Shown here in pieces: positions 1 through 7,598 of a stretch of 64,000 nt of DNA. A program made the position numbers and the translations under genes. The stretch's first letter is position 1. Every line of letters begins with the position of its first letter. The DNA is from Pseudomonas rustica. Its GTDB lineage: Bacteria > Pseudomonadota > Gammaproteobacteria > Pseudomonadales > Pseudomonadaceae. The notes under the pieces were generated by a model that did not search any database, had not been told where the DNA came from, and worked only from the letters and a program-made list of their open reading frames with translations. The stretch is from contig NZ_JAGYHF010000013.1 in NCBI RefSeq assembly GCF_018336155.1, positions 1 through 64,000 on the forward strand. The letters are read 5' to 3'.

Positions 1-50
1 GGCCCCCCCCTTTTTTATAAAAAAAAAAGGGGGGCCCCCCGCCCCCCCCC
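1..50. repeat. Low-complexity palindromic C/T/A/G block
   Basis: Runs of C, T, A and G form a near-perfect inverted repeat (C-run, six T, AT, A-run, G-run), followed by G-run/C-run tracts. It could be the merged arms of a bidirectional terminator or a low-complexity sequencing or assembly artefact at a difficult GC hairpin. No gene is visible in the first 195 bases. Confidence 0.5.
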
Positions 51-56
51 ATCGGG

Positions 57-94
57 GATAAATCCCCTCGCCACAGATAAATCCCCTCGCCACA
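57..94. repeat. Exact 19-bp tandem duplication of a REP fragment
   Basis: GATAAATCCCCTCGCCACA occurs twice head-to-tail (57-75 and 76-94). The unit matches one arm of the GTGGCGAGGGGATTTATCCCC-type element seen again near 35884, so it looks like a partly duplicated REP end. Confidence 0.6.
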
Positions 95-195
95 AGTATT
101 AGGGTGTTAACCCCGAGTTAATTCCTGAAGAACACACTCGCTTTCGAGTTCTGCTTCATGGACGAACGGCTCCGACTTGTTCAGTAGGAGGCACC

Positions 196-405
196 ATGAA
201 AACCACGACTGTAATGCTTGCCGGGCTGCTTGCCCTTGGCTCTGCCAGCGCTTTTGCCGAAGGGGGCGCCGAACGCATGCGCTACTACTTCAACAACTTC
301 CCCGTTCACCACGCGCAAAGCGAACAGGTGAGCGACGCCAAGACCAAAGAACTGCGGGTTCCCGACGACCAGACGGCCCAAGTGACCGAGTCTTATCGCA
401 ACTGA
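196..405 (+). CDS. Small exported protein of unknown function (69 aa)
   Basis: The protein starts with a clear Sec signal peptide (MKTTTVMLAG, hydrophobic core, then SASAFA with likely cleavage after residue 21), leaving a mature peptide of about 48 residues. The mature part is polar, contains YYFNNFPVHH near its start and no cysteine, and matches no family I can name. The start is supported by AGGAGG five bases upstream of the ATG. It is followed by a strong intrinsic terminator, so it is probably a single-gene transcript. A periplasmic or surface role is inferred only from the signal peptide. Confidence 0.75.
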   Translation: MKTTTVMLAGLLALGSASAFAEGGAERMRYYFNNFPVHHAQSEQVSDAKTKELRVPDDQTAQVTESYRN

Positions 406-457
406 ATCACCGATGGACCTGCGAGGACTGTGCTCCGGTCACCGCAGATGACAGTTG

Positions 458-483
458 GGCGCCCTGTTGGGGCGCCTTTTTTT
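458..483 (+). terminator. Intrinsic terminator of the small exported protein
   Basis: A perfect 7-bp stem GGCGCCC / GGGCGCC with loop TGTTG is followed by seven T. Its T-tract touches the stop of the convergent acetyltransferase gene. Confidence 0.85.
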
Positions 484-979
484 ATGCCTGCAAATCCTTG
501 ATCCAGAACAGCATGCGGCCGTGCTCCGGGTTAAACATCCCCGGTGCAAAACCGAATTTGCGGTAAGAGCCCTGGGCGATATCGTTGCCTTCGAGCACTT
601 CAAGGGTGATCTTGCAGCAGCCACGCTGACGGGCGATGTCCTCGACCTTGCGCAGCATCTTCTGGCTTAAGCCGAGACCGCGAAACTTGTTCACCACTGC
701 CACATCGTGAACGTTGACCAGCGGTCGGCAGGCGAACGTCGAAAAGCCTTCAAAGCAGTTCACCAAACCGGCCGGCTCACCGCCAACGAACGCCAGCACG
801 CTGAACGCATGCGGTCGCCGGGCCAGTTCTTCCGGCAGACGTTGCAGCAGCTCGGGGGCAATCGGATGACCGCCGCCCATGGGATCTTCTGCATAGTTGT
901 TGAGTACCACGCCGATGGCCTCGGCATGCACTGGATTGGTGTAACTGGCCTGAAGTACAAGAATTTCTGCGGAATCCAT
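482..979 (-). CDS. GNAT-family N-acetyltransferase
   Basis: Predicted acetyl-CoA-dependent N-acetyltransferase of unknown substrate, about 165 residues and cytosolic. The GNAT core is visible: a central strand containing VHDVAVVNKFRGLGLSQKML, which is the motif-A acetyl-CoA pyrophosphate loop (R/Q-x-x-G-x-G/L), then the helix and the KITLEVLEGN strand, and a C-terminal GSYRKFGF segment. Upstream in-frame codons extend the frame to 1051, but GGGG at 986-989 sits six bases before the ATG at 979 and only one base before the ATG at 985, so 979 is preferred. It is convergent with the gene at 196. The substrate cannot be told from the sequence. Confidence 0.85.
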   Translation of the reverse strand: MDSAEILVLQASYTNPVHAEAIGVVLNNYAEDPMGGGHPIAPELLQRLPEELARRPHAFSVLAFVGGEPAGLVNCFEGFSTFACRPLVNVHDVAVVNKFRGLGLSQKMLRKVEDIARQRGCCKITLEVLEGNDIAQGSYRKFGFAPGMFNPEHGRMLFWIKDLQA

Positions 980-1065
980 TTCCATCCCCAAACACACAAC
1001 CCCGGCACGCAAAGTGCGCACTGATAGGCTGCCTGACCTTAGCGCGAGCACGGTGTTGTCGACAA

Positions 1066-1144
1066 GATCAAAAGATCGCAGCCTTCGGCAGCTCCTACAT
1101 TGATCCCATTCCCCTGTAGGAGCTGCCGAAGGCTGCGATCTTTT
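1066..1144. repeat. REPIN-like inverted repeat (GTAGGAGCTGCCGAAGGC type)
   Basis: Two arms reading GATCAAAAGATCGCAGCC... and its inverse flank a 15-bp centre, so the element folds into a long hairpin. The same arm recurs at 7381-7467 and 20448-20478, showing a dispersed family. It lies between two minus-strand genes and may act as a transcript 3' end. Confidence 0.8.
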
Positions 1145-1156
1145 GCTTTTGAAAAA

Positions 1157-1738
1157 TCAATGCCCCCAAATCAGCTCTTCCGTCCAGCCGAGTTCGGCGA
1201 AGTCTTCAGCCCGCAACCCGGCCTCTCCCGCGCAGAAAAACTCGTCCAGTTGCGGCGGCTTCACCGCGGTATCAGTGAGCATCGTATGCACCTGCCCACG
1301 ATGATGAATCTGATGTTCAAACAGATGCGAAAGCATGCGCAATCGGCTGTCATGTTGCGGCGTATCGCGGGCGATGGTGACGATTCGGCCCAGATCGGCA
1401 TCGCGCATCTGCTCGCAATAGGCGATCAGCCGACGATCCACATGCGCCTGTTCTTCGCGCAGGGACGCAGCCTCGGTAAACGGCTCGTCCTGATTGAAAA
1501 ACACGTAGCAATCCGGGTGCGGTTCGTCACCGCGCAACTCGCGTTCCAGCGCGTCGACATAGAACCAGTCGCAAGTGAGGATGTGATTGAGGGTCAGACG
1601 AATACTGGGGAAAAAACTGATGCGGGGCGCGGCGAGATCCGCGCCATCGAGCTGCATCCAGGCCTTGGCCAGACGATGGTTGGCCCAGGCATTTTGATAG
1701 GCCATGGTCAGCAAATGATGGGACAGCGGCTGGGTCAT
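1157..1738 (-). CDS. DinB/DUF664-like four-helix bundle protein
   Basis: A 193-residue protein of the DinB superfamily, four-helix bundles that usually bind a divalent metal with three histidines. Candidate ligands are the His in LTLNHILTCDWFY (near residue 50) and the pair in LFEHQIHHRGQ (near residues 137-141), spaced as in DinB proteins. Members include thiol-dependent transferases, but this one cannot be assigned a reaction. The ATG at 1738 is chosen because AGAGGG precedes it at good spacing; a longer start at 1759 would overlap zapE. It follows zapE within about 20 bases and is probably co-transcribed with it. Confidence 0.8.
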   Translation of the reverse strand: MTQPLSHHLLTMAYQNAWANHRLAKAWMQLDGADLAAPRISFFPSIRLTLNHILTCDWFYVDALERELRGDEPHPDCYVFFNQDEPFTEAASLREEQAHVDRRLIAYCEQMRDADLGRIVTIARDTPQHDSRLRMLSHLFEHQIHHRGQVHTMLTDTAVKPPQLDEFFCAGEAGLRAEDFAELGWTEELIWGH

Positions 1739-1755
1739 GTTGGCGCCCTCTTCAC

Positions 1756-2874
1756 TCACGCTTCGGCAAAGCGCTGCAATTGCATCTCCTGCAAACGGCT
1801 GAGGGTGCGACGGAACGGGAATTCCAGATAACCCTCGGTGTACAGCGCATCCATTGGCACTTGCGCCTCAATGTACAGCGGCACCTTGCGGTCGTAGCAC
1901 TCGTCGACCAAGGCGATGAAGCGCCGTACACCGTCGTCATGCACCGACAACTGCGGCAACTCGCGATCCCCCGCCGCCACGCGCTCGGCGTTGTCCTCGG
2001 TGCCACGGGCAATGCGCCCTTCGCGTTTCTGCGCACTAAGGTTGGGCACCTCGCTCAAAAGAATAGCCTGATAGGCATCACACAGCGCGATGAAATCCAT
2101 GGCGGCGAACGGTTGCTCACAGAGATCGGCGTAGCGACACCAGAGCACCGTCGCACTGGCCTGCACTACGTTCAGCACGCGGTGGCCGACGGCAACGGGT
2201 TCGGCGCTGGCGGGTTGCCCGGCGTTCAGTGTCTGAAACACCTCATCCAGCGCGCTGCCCTGCTCCGGCGTGGCGACGAAGTAGCGCTGCAGCCCGGTGC
2301 CGGGGTGCAGACGATGGTCTTCGGCGCCGTTCACCGGCACCACCTGCATGTGCGCCTTGATCGAAGCGATTGCCGGCGTGAAGCGATCACGGTTGAAGCC
2401 ATCGGCGTACAGATCATCCGGCGGCAGATTGGACGTGCAAACCACCACCACGCCTTCGTCGAACATCACTTGAAACAGCCGACCGAGAATGATCGCGTCA
2501 CCAATGTCGTTGACGAACAGTTCGTCGAAACACAGCACCCGCACTTCGGCTGCCAGTTCCTTGGCCAGCGCGCGCAACGGGTCGGCGATACCGGTCAACT
2601 GGAACGAACGCTGATGCACCCAGCCCATGAAGTGATGGAAATGCTGTCGCCGCGCCGGCACGCGCAGGCTTTGATAGAACTGATCCATCAGCCACGTTTT
2701 GCCCCGCCCGACCGGGCCCCACAGGTACACGCCGGTGACCGACTTGGCCCCGGCGTGCAAAGCTTCGTGGCATTTTTGCAACGCCCAGACGGCGTGTTCC
2801 TGAGCTTCATCCTGGATGAAGCCCTTGTGCTCGATGGCGTGTTGCCAGGCGCTGAGGGGGGAGTCGAAAGTCAT
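1756..2874 (-). CDS. zapE: Cell division protein ZapE (AFG1-like ATPase)
   Basis: ZapE is an AFG1/LACE1-family P-loop ATPase; in E. coli it associates with the Z-ring and affects FtsZ polymer stability. The 372-residue length fits the family. Walker A GPVGRGKT is at about residues 53-60 and Walker B VLCFDELF at about 113-120, with the family-typical HFHHFM segment just after Walker A and CTSNLPPDDLYADG further on. The C-terminus ends with conserved FRRTLSRLQEM. The start gives the expected N-terminus before the ATPase fold. It is the upstream gene of a likely two-gene unit with the DinB-fold gene; a REPIN lies beyond its 5' end. Confidence 0.92.
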   Translation of the reverse strand: MTFDSPLSAWQHAIEHKGFIQDEAQEHAVWALQKCHEALHAGAKSVTGVYLWGPVGRGKTWLMDQFYQSLRVPARRQHFHHFMGWVHQRSFQLTGIADPLRALAKELAAEVRVLCFDELFVNDIGDAIILGRLFQVMFDEGVVVVCTSNLPPDDLYADGFNRDRFTPAIASIKAHMQVVPVNGAEDHRLHPGTGLQRYFVATPEQGSALDEVFQTLNAGQPASAEPVAVGHRVLNVVQASATVLWCRYADLCEQPFAAMDFIALCDAYQAILLSEVPNLSAQKREGRIARGTEDNAERVAAGDRELPQLSVHDDGVRRFIALVDECYDRKVPLYIEAQVPMDALYTEGYLEFPFRRTLSRLQEMQLQRFAEA

Positions 2875-2930
2875 GCGCGGGAGTATGCCACGACGGCCCG
2901 CAAAACGGATTTATCGAACACACAACAACC

Positions 2931-3019
2931 TGTGGGAGCGGGCTTGCTCGCGAAAGCGTGGTGTCAGGCAGCCATTTGCTAACTGATCCACCGTCTTCGC
3001 GAGCAAGCCCGCTCCCACA
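2931..3019. repeat. REPIN (GTGGGAGCGGGCTTGCTCGC type)
   Basis: Two inverted REP arms flank about 40 bp between zapE and the aldo/keto reductase gene, which point in opposite directions. Confidence 0.85.
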
Positions 3020-3133
3020 GGGTTTATGTGTTTACCGTTCAGCGGAGTGTGTCTTGACAGGGGAATATTACCAGCATCATATTGTCGCCATATTTCAACC
3101 GTAATCTTACTGAATCGGATCGGGAGCATCGCC

Positions 3134-4186
3134 ATGCACTACAAGGTTTTTGGCCGTAAAACCGGCCTCCGCGTTTCGGAACTGGCGCTTGGCGCCGGCA
3201 ACTTCGGCACCGGTTGGGGGCATGGCGCAGAGCGTGACGAAGCCAAACGCATTTTCGACGGTTACCTCGAGGCCGGCGGCAATTTCATCGACACCGCCAA
3301 TGGTTATCAGGGTGGGCAATCGGAGTCGATGCTCAGCGAGTTCATCGCCCCGGAACGCGATCGACTGGTCATCGCCACCAAATACAGCATGGGCACCACG
3401 CCGGCGGCCGATATTTCCCACACCGGCAACAGCCGCAAAAACATGGTGCGCGCCGTCGAAGAAAGCCTGAAGCGCTTGAAGACCGATCACATCGATCTGT
3501 TCTGGGCGCACATCAGCGATGGCGTCACGCCGATGGAGGAGATCCTGCGCGGCTTCGACGACCTGGTGCGCGCCGGCAAGATTCACTACGCCGGTTTGTC
3601 GAATTTCCCGGCCTGGCGCATCGCTCGCGCCGACTTGTTGGCAGAGGTGCGCGGGTTCGCGCCGATTGCTGCGATTCAAGTCGAGTACAGCCTCGCCGAA
3701 CGCACCGCCGAACGGGAATTACTGCCGATGGCCGAAGCCCTCGGTCTGGCAGCAACACTGTGGTCGCCTCTGGGCGGCGGCTTCCTGACCGGCAAGTATC
3801 GCGGCAACGATGACAACAACCGCGCGGCCAAACTCGGCATGCTGGTGCATGCGGAAAAAAGCGCACGAGAAACGGCTTTGCTTGATGCCTTGCTTGCGGT
3901 TGCCAGTGAGATCGGCGTTAGCCCCACTCACGTCGCGATTGCCTGGCTGCGCGAAAAAGCCAAGCGCTCGACCACGGCGCTGATCCCGATTTTGGGTTCG
4001 CGTACCCGTGAACAACTGGATGCGACGTTGGGTGCGCTTGCGGTGCAACTGAGCGATGAACAACTGGCGATGCTGGATGGTGTGAGTAGCGTGCCGGCGG
4101 GCGTGCCGTTCGAGACGATTGCCAGTTCAGCACCCCGCTATACCGGGCCGGAGACGCTGGATCGGCCGATCATCCCCGTGGCCTGA
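3134..4186 (+). CDS. Aldo/keto reductase
   Basis: A 350-residue NAD(P)H-dependent oxidoreductase of the aldo/keto reductase superfamily, cytosolic, substrate unknown. Family landmarks are FIDTANGYQGGQSESMLSEF (the D..Y catalytic region, residues about 50-70), IATKYSMG, the SLKRLKTDHIDLFWAH strand and AGLSNFPAW. The C-terminal ILGSRTREQLDATLGAL segment is the cofactor-binding GSR/TR motif. The ATG at 3134 has GGGAGC upstream and gives MHYKVFGRKTGLRVSEL, the usual N-terminus; an in-frame extension to 3026 would be non-homologous. It stands alone between two REPINs. Confidence 0.9.
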   Translation: MHYKVFGRKTGLRVSELALGAGNFGTGWGHGAERDEAKRIFDGYLEAGGNFIDTANGYQGGQSESMLSEFIAPERDRLVIATKYSMGTTPAADISHTGNSRKNMVRAVEESLKRLKTDHIDLFWAHISDGVTPMEEILRGFDDLVRAGKIHYAGLSNFPAWRIARADLLAEVRGFAPIAAIQVEYSLAERTAERELLPMAEALGLAATLWSPLGGGFLTGKYRGNDDNNRAAKLGMLVHAEKSARETALLDALLAVASEIGVSPTHVAIAWLREKAKRSTTALIPILGSRTREQLDATLGALAVQLSDEQLAMLDGVSSVPAGVPFETIASSAPRYTGPETLDRPIIPVA

Positions 4187-4208
4187 CACCCGCAACGCCA
4201 CACACTCT

Positions 4209-4300
4209 TGTAGGAGCAGAGCTTGCTCGCGAAGGCGGCGGTTCAGTCAACTCATGCATCGACTGATATGCCGCTTTCGCGAGCAAGCTCTGCTCCTACA
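4209..4300. repeat. REPIN (GTAGGAGCAGAGCTTGCTCGC type)
   Basis: Inverted arms surround about 40 bp between the convergent reductase and speB genes. It probably forms the shared transcript 3' end; no separate T-tract terminator is seen. Confidence 0.85.
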
Positions 4301-4313
4301 CAGGCAATTGCGG

Positions 4314-5273
4314 TTAGAGGTCGACTTTGTGTTTCGCGGCGTAGAGGCAGAGCATTTCCATGGCCAGCGTGGCGGCGGCCAGTGAAGTGACTTCGGCGTG
4401 GTCGTAGGCCGGGGCCACTTCGACGACGTCCATACCCACCAGATTGATCCCACGCAATCCGCCAAGAATCTCCAGCGCCTGCACCGTGCTCAAACCGCCG
4501 CACACCGGCGTACCCGTGCCAGGCGCAAATGCCGGGTCGAGGCAGTCGATATCGAACGTCAAATACACCGGGTTATCGCCCACCCTTGCGCGGATCGCTT
4601 CGACAATTGCCTCGCAACCGCGCCGATGCACTTGCCGCGCATCAAGCACTTGAAAACCCAGAGTGTCGTCGTTGGTGGTGCGCAAACCGATCTGCACCGA
4701 ACGCGACGGATCCACCAGACCTTCCTTCGCGGCGTGCCAGAACATGGTGCCGTGATCGACGCGTTTGCCCTCCTCGTCCGGCCAGGTGTCGCTGTGCGCA
4801 TCGAAGTGGATCAGCGACAGCGTGCCGTGCTTGCGCGCATGGGCCTTGAGCAGCGGATAGCTGACGAAATGGTCGCCGCCAAAAGTGAGCATGGCCGCAC
4901 CGGATTCAAGAATCTGCTCAGCGTGGGCCTCGATGCTTTCCGGGATGCTGTGTGGCGAGCCGTAATCGAAATCGCAGTCACCGTAATCGACCACCGCCAG
5001 ATGATCGAACGGGTCGAACGTCCACGGCCAGTGGCGTTCCCAGGCGATCCCGGTCGACGCCGCACGAATCCCGCGCGGCCCGAAACGTGCGCCCGGGCGG
5101 TTGCTGGTGGCGGTGTCGAACGGCACACCGCTGACCGCCACATCAACACCGCGCAGGTCACGGCTGTAACGCCGGCGCATAAAACTGGTGATACCGGCGT
5201 AAGTGCTTTCGGCAGAGGTGCCATACAGGCTGTCGCGAGTCAGGGCTTGGTCGTTGAGCATCGGCACGTCCAT
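4314..5273 (-). CDS. speB: Agmatinase
   Basis: Agmatinase (ureohydrolase family) hydrolyses agmatine to putrescine and urea in the arginine decarboxylase route. The 319-residue protein has the binuclear manganese site: GGDHF (about 132-136), DAHSD (about 158-162) and DIDCLDPAFAPGTG (from about 241). The segment YLTFDIDCLDPAFAPGTGTP and GMDVVEVAPAYDHAE follow E. coli SpeB closely as I recall it, favouring agmatine over guanidinobutyrate as substrate. The gene lies 21 bases downstream of a polyamine-type binding protein gene, in the same direction, with a LysR gene diverging upstream. This context suggests a catabolic, inducible agmatinase. Confidence 0.9.
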   Translation of the reverse strand: MDVPMLNDQALTRDSLYGTSAESTYAGITSFMRRRYSRDLRGVDVAVSGVPFDTATSNRPGARFGPRGIRAASTGIAWERHWPWTFDPFDHLAVVDYGDCDFDYGSPHSIPESIEAHAEQILESGAAMLTFGGDHFVSYPLLKAHARKHGTLSLIHFDAHSDTWPDEEGKRVDHGTMFWHAAKEGLVDPSRSVQIGLRTTNDDTLGFQVLDARQVHRRGCEAIVEAIRARVGDNPVYLTFDIDCLDPAFAPGTGTPVCGGLSTVQALEILGGLRGINLVGMDVVEVAPAYDHAEVTSLAAATLAMEMLCLYAAKHKVDL

Positions 5274-5294
5274 CGGAGTGCTCCTTTTTTATCG

Positions 5295-6386
5295 TTACTG
5301 ATGGCTACGGAAAGTGGTCCACAGACGCGTGCGCTGACGCATGTCTTTGAGGCTCATGCTGCGGTCGGCGTAGAGCAGCTCGCGCACATTGGCCGGCGGA
5401 TAGATGTCCGGATCGTTGCGCACCGCTTCATCCACCAGCGGCGTCGCAGCCTGGTTGGCGGTGGCGAAAAACAGCGTATTGGTCAGCTCGGCGACCGAGT
5501 CAGGCCGCAGCATGAATTCGATGAACGCCCGCGCAGCTTCAGGGTGTGGCGCGTCCTTGGGGATGGCCAGGTTGTCTTGCCAGATCAACGTGCCCTCCTT
5601 GGGAATGCGGTAAGCGACTTCGAACGGCTTGTTGGCCTTGTGCGCCTGATCCGCCGCCATGCTCGCGTCACCGTTGTAGGTCAGCGCGAGGCAGACTGTG
5701 CCGTTGGCCAGATCGCTGATCTGCCGACCCGTGGCGACATACAGCACCGACGGTTGCAGTTTTTGCAGCAGCGCTTCGGCGGCGGCCAGATCAGTTTTGT
5801 CGGTGCTGTACGGATCTTTGCCGAGGTAGTGCAGCGCGAGGCCGATGACTTCCTGCGGCGAATCAAGAATCGCGATGCCGCAGTCTTTGAGCTTGCTGGC
5901 GTATTCCGGTTTGAACAGCAAATCGAGGCTGTTCAACGGCACGTCCGGCAAACGTTTTTTCACCGCTTCGACGTTCATGCCCAACCCGAGCGTGCCCCAG
6001 GTGTACGGCACGGCGTAACGATTGCCGGGGTCGACCGCCGCCAGTTTCGTCAACAAATCCGGATCGAGGTTGGCGTAACCCTTGAGCCCTTCGTGAGGCA
6101 TTTCCTTCAGCGCCCCCGCGGCCAATCCACGGGCCAGCACGCTGGACGACGGCACCACCACGTCATAACCGCTGCCGCCGGTGAGCAGTTTGGTCTCGAG
6201 CACTTCGGAGGTATCGAACGTGTCGTAACGCACGTGAATACCGGTCTCTTTCTCGAAACGCTGCAGCGTCTGCGGCGGCACGTAATCGGCCCAACTGTAG
6301 AGGTTGAGGGTCTTGTCCTCGGCTTGAGCCATGCTGACAACGGTAAACAGCAACGCGGGGAAACACAGCTTGAACATGGGAGCCAT
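5295..6386 (-). CDS. PotF-like polyamine ABC transporter substrate-binding protein
   Basis: A periplasmic solute-binding protein (363 residues) of the PotD/PotF family, likely binding putrescine, agmatine or another polyamine. After a signal peptide (MFKLCFPALL to AQA) it shows LNLYSWADYVPP, typical of the family N-terminus, then FEKETGIHVRYDTFD and YDVVVPSS. Later EFMLRPDSVAELTN and NDPDIYPP near the C-terminus are also family hallmarks. The ATG at 6386 was chosen because AGG lies about nine bases upstream; 6377 is possible. No permease or ATPase gene is adjacent. The close paralogue at 18331 is also an orphan. Confidence 0.9.
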   Translation of the reverse strand: MAPMFKLCFPALLFTVVSMAQAEDKTLNLYSWADYVPPQTLQRFEKETGIHVRYDTFDTSEVLETKLLTGGSGYDVVVPSSSVLARGLAAGALKEMPHEGLKGYANLDPDLLTKLAAVDPGNRYAVPYTWGTLGLGMNVEAVKKRLPDVPLNSLDLLFKPEYASKLKDCGIAILDSPQEVIGLALHYLGKDPYSTDKTDLAAAEALLQKLQPSVLYVATGRQISDLANGTVCLALTYNGDASMAADQAHKANKPFEVAYRIPKEGTLIWQDNLAIPKDAPHPEAARAFIEFMLRPDSVAELTNTLFFATANQAATPLVDEAVRNDPDIYPPANVRELLYADRSMSLKDMRQRTRLWTTFRSHQ

Positions 6387-6429
6387 GACGCACACCTGAC
6401 CGAGGGAAGTGGTTGCAGCGTGCGCCGTC

Positions 6430-6462
6430 GGATACATTAGAAAAATACCTGAATAGTTATCC
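6430..6462. promoter_or_regulatory. Candidate LysR operator in the divergent speB-operon/LysR gap
   Basis: In the 99-base gap between divergent start codons, GGATAC (6430-6435) and GTTATCC (6456-6462) form an imperfect inverted repeat around an A/T-rich core. LysR proteins usually bind such sites between their own gene and the divergent target. This assignment is inference. Confidence 0.35.
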
Positions 6463-6485
6463 TGACTTTATTGCGGAGTAATGTG

Positions 6486-7385
6486 ATGCTCGGTCAGCTC
6501 CACGATGTCGATTTGCAGCTGTTGCGCCTGTTTGTCAGCGTGGTCGAGTGCGGCGGTTTCAGCGCGGCGCAGGGTGAGCTGGGGCTCAGCCAGTCGAGCA
6601 TCAGCCAGCAAATGGCCAAGCTCGAAACCCGCCTCGGTTATCGTCTGTGCAGCCGTGGCAAGGGCGGCTTCAGCGTGACGCCCAAGGGCGAGCAACTGCT
6701 GATCGCCGCGCGCACGCTGTTTGAATCCATTGAAACCTTTCGCCATCAATCCAACGGCGTCGCCGGACGCTTGATCGGTGAAGTGCGGCTAGGTATTTCT
6801 GAGGCGGTCGATCAATCGGTGCTGCAACGGGTGGCCGAGGCCATTCGGCGCTTTCGCGAGCGTGATGAGTCGGTGCGCATCGAAGTGATCAGTGCGATGC
6901 CCGGGGAGATGGAGCGCTTGTTGTTGCGGCAGCGGCTGGATCTGGCGATCGGCTATTTTTCGCAGGTGCAAAGTGCGTTCGACTATCACGAGTTGTTCAG
7001 CGAAACCCAGCATTTGTATTGCGCGGCGGGGCATCCACTGTTCACCGATGATGCGCCCAGCGATGCGGCGCTGGCGGCGTGTGATCGGGTCGATCATCCG
7101 TACCGGTTTCTGCGCAGTGACGAGCCGTTTCAGGGCAAGGTATGTTCGGCGCGGTCTGAGCAGGTAGAAGGCACATTGGCGTTTATTTTGTCGGGCAAGC
7201 ATGTGGGGTATTTGCCGGATCACTATGCGCGGGGTTTGCAGGACAAGGGTTTATTGCGACCGGTGCGTGAAGGTGAGTTGAGTTTCGATGTGGCGTTTCA
7301 CCTGGCGCGGCACCGGGCGCAAGTGCCGGGGGATGCGCAGAAAGCCTTCGAAGAAGACCTATTGGCTGCCTTCAACCCCCTGTAG
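6486..7385 (+). CDS. LysR-family transcriptional regulator, probable regulator of the agmatinase operon
   Basis: A 299-residue LysR-type regulator. The N-terminal winged HTH spans roughly residues 1-62 (LRLFVSVVECGGFSAAQGEL, then SQSSISQQMAKLETRLGYRL and RGKGGFSVTPKGEQLL), followed by a two-lobed effector-binding domain. The ATG at 6486 has GGAG seven bases upstream; the upstream TTG at 6471 is less likely. It is transcribed divergently from the binding protein and speB, which is the classic LysR arrangement, so the inducer may be agmatine or a polyamine. Its HTH closely resembles that of the LysR at 58820 (shared CGGF, LGYR, RGKGGF), so the two are paralogues. Confidence 0.88.
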   Translation: MLGQLHDVDLQLLRLFVSVVECGGFSAAQGELGLSQSSISQQMAKLETRLGYRLCSRGKGGFSVTPKGEQLLIAARTLFESIETFRHQSNGVAGRLIGEVRLGISEAVDQSVLQRVAEAIRRFRERDESVRIEVISAMPGEMERLLLRQRLDLAIGYFSQVQSAFDYHELFSETQHLYCAAGHPLFTDDAPSDAALAACDRVDHPYRFLRSDEPFQGKVCSARSEQVEGTLAFILSGKHVGYLPDHYARGLQDKGLLRPVREGELSFDVAFHLARHRAQVPGDAQKAFEEDLLAAFNPL

Positions 7386-7467
7386 GAGCTGCCGAAGGCT
7401 GCGATCTTTTGACTTTGCCATTCAAGATCAAAAGATCGCAGCCTCGTTTCACTCGACAGCTCCTACA
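7381..7467. repeat. REPIN-like inverted repeat (GTAGGAGCTGCCGAAGGC type)
   Basis: Same family as 1066-1144. It overlaps the last codons of the LysR gene and its right arm is interrupted: GCAGCC is followed by TCGTTTCACTCGA before CAGCTCCTACA. Confidence 0.75.
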
Positions 7468-7598
7468 GGGATTTGGGTACAACCCCCAATAAAACCTGAC
7501 CTTTCAGGCAATTTTTGCTCGTTGCCCTCGCCGCGCTCTTGCGGCATCCTGCGCCTCCATTTTCTGACCCGGCCCCGCCTCGCGGCGCATAAATCACC

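Noticed and set aside
4398..6440. 680-codon plus-strand frame opposite speB and its binding protein
   Set aside because: Antisense shadow of two clearly real genes; rich in Arg/His/Gln/Val as expected from reverse-reading GC-rich codons, with no known motif.
7470..7598. Purine or xanthine riboswitch upstream of the NCS2 permease
   Set aside because: The leader was read for a recognisable conserved riboswitch core and none was found; a covariance-model search would settle it.
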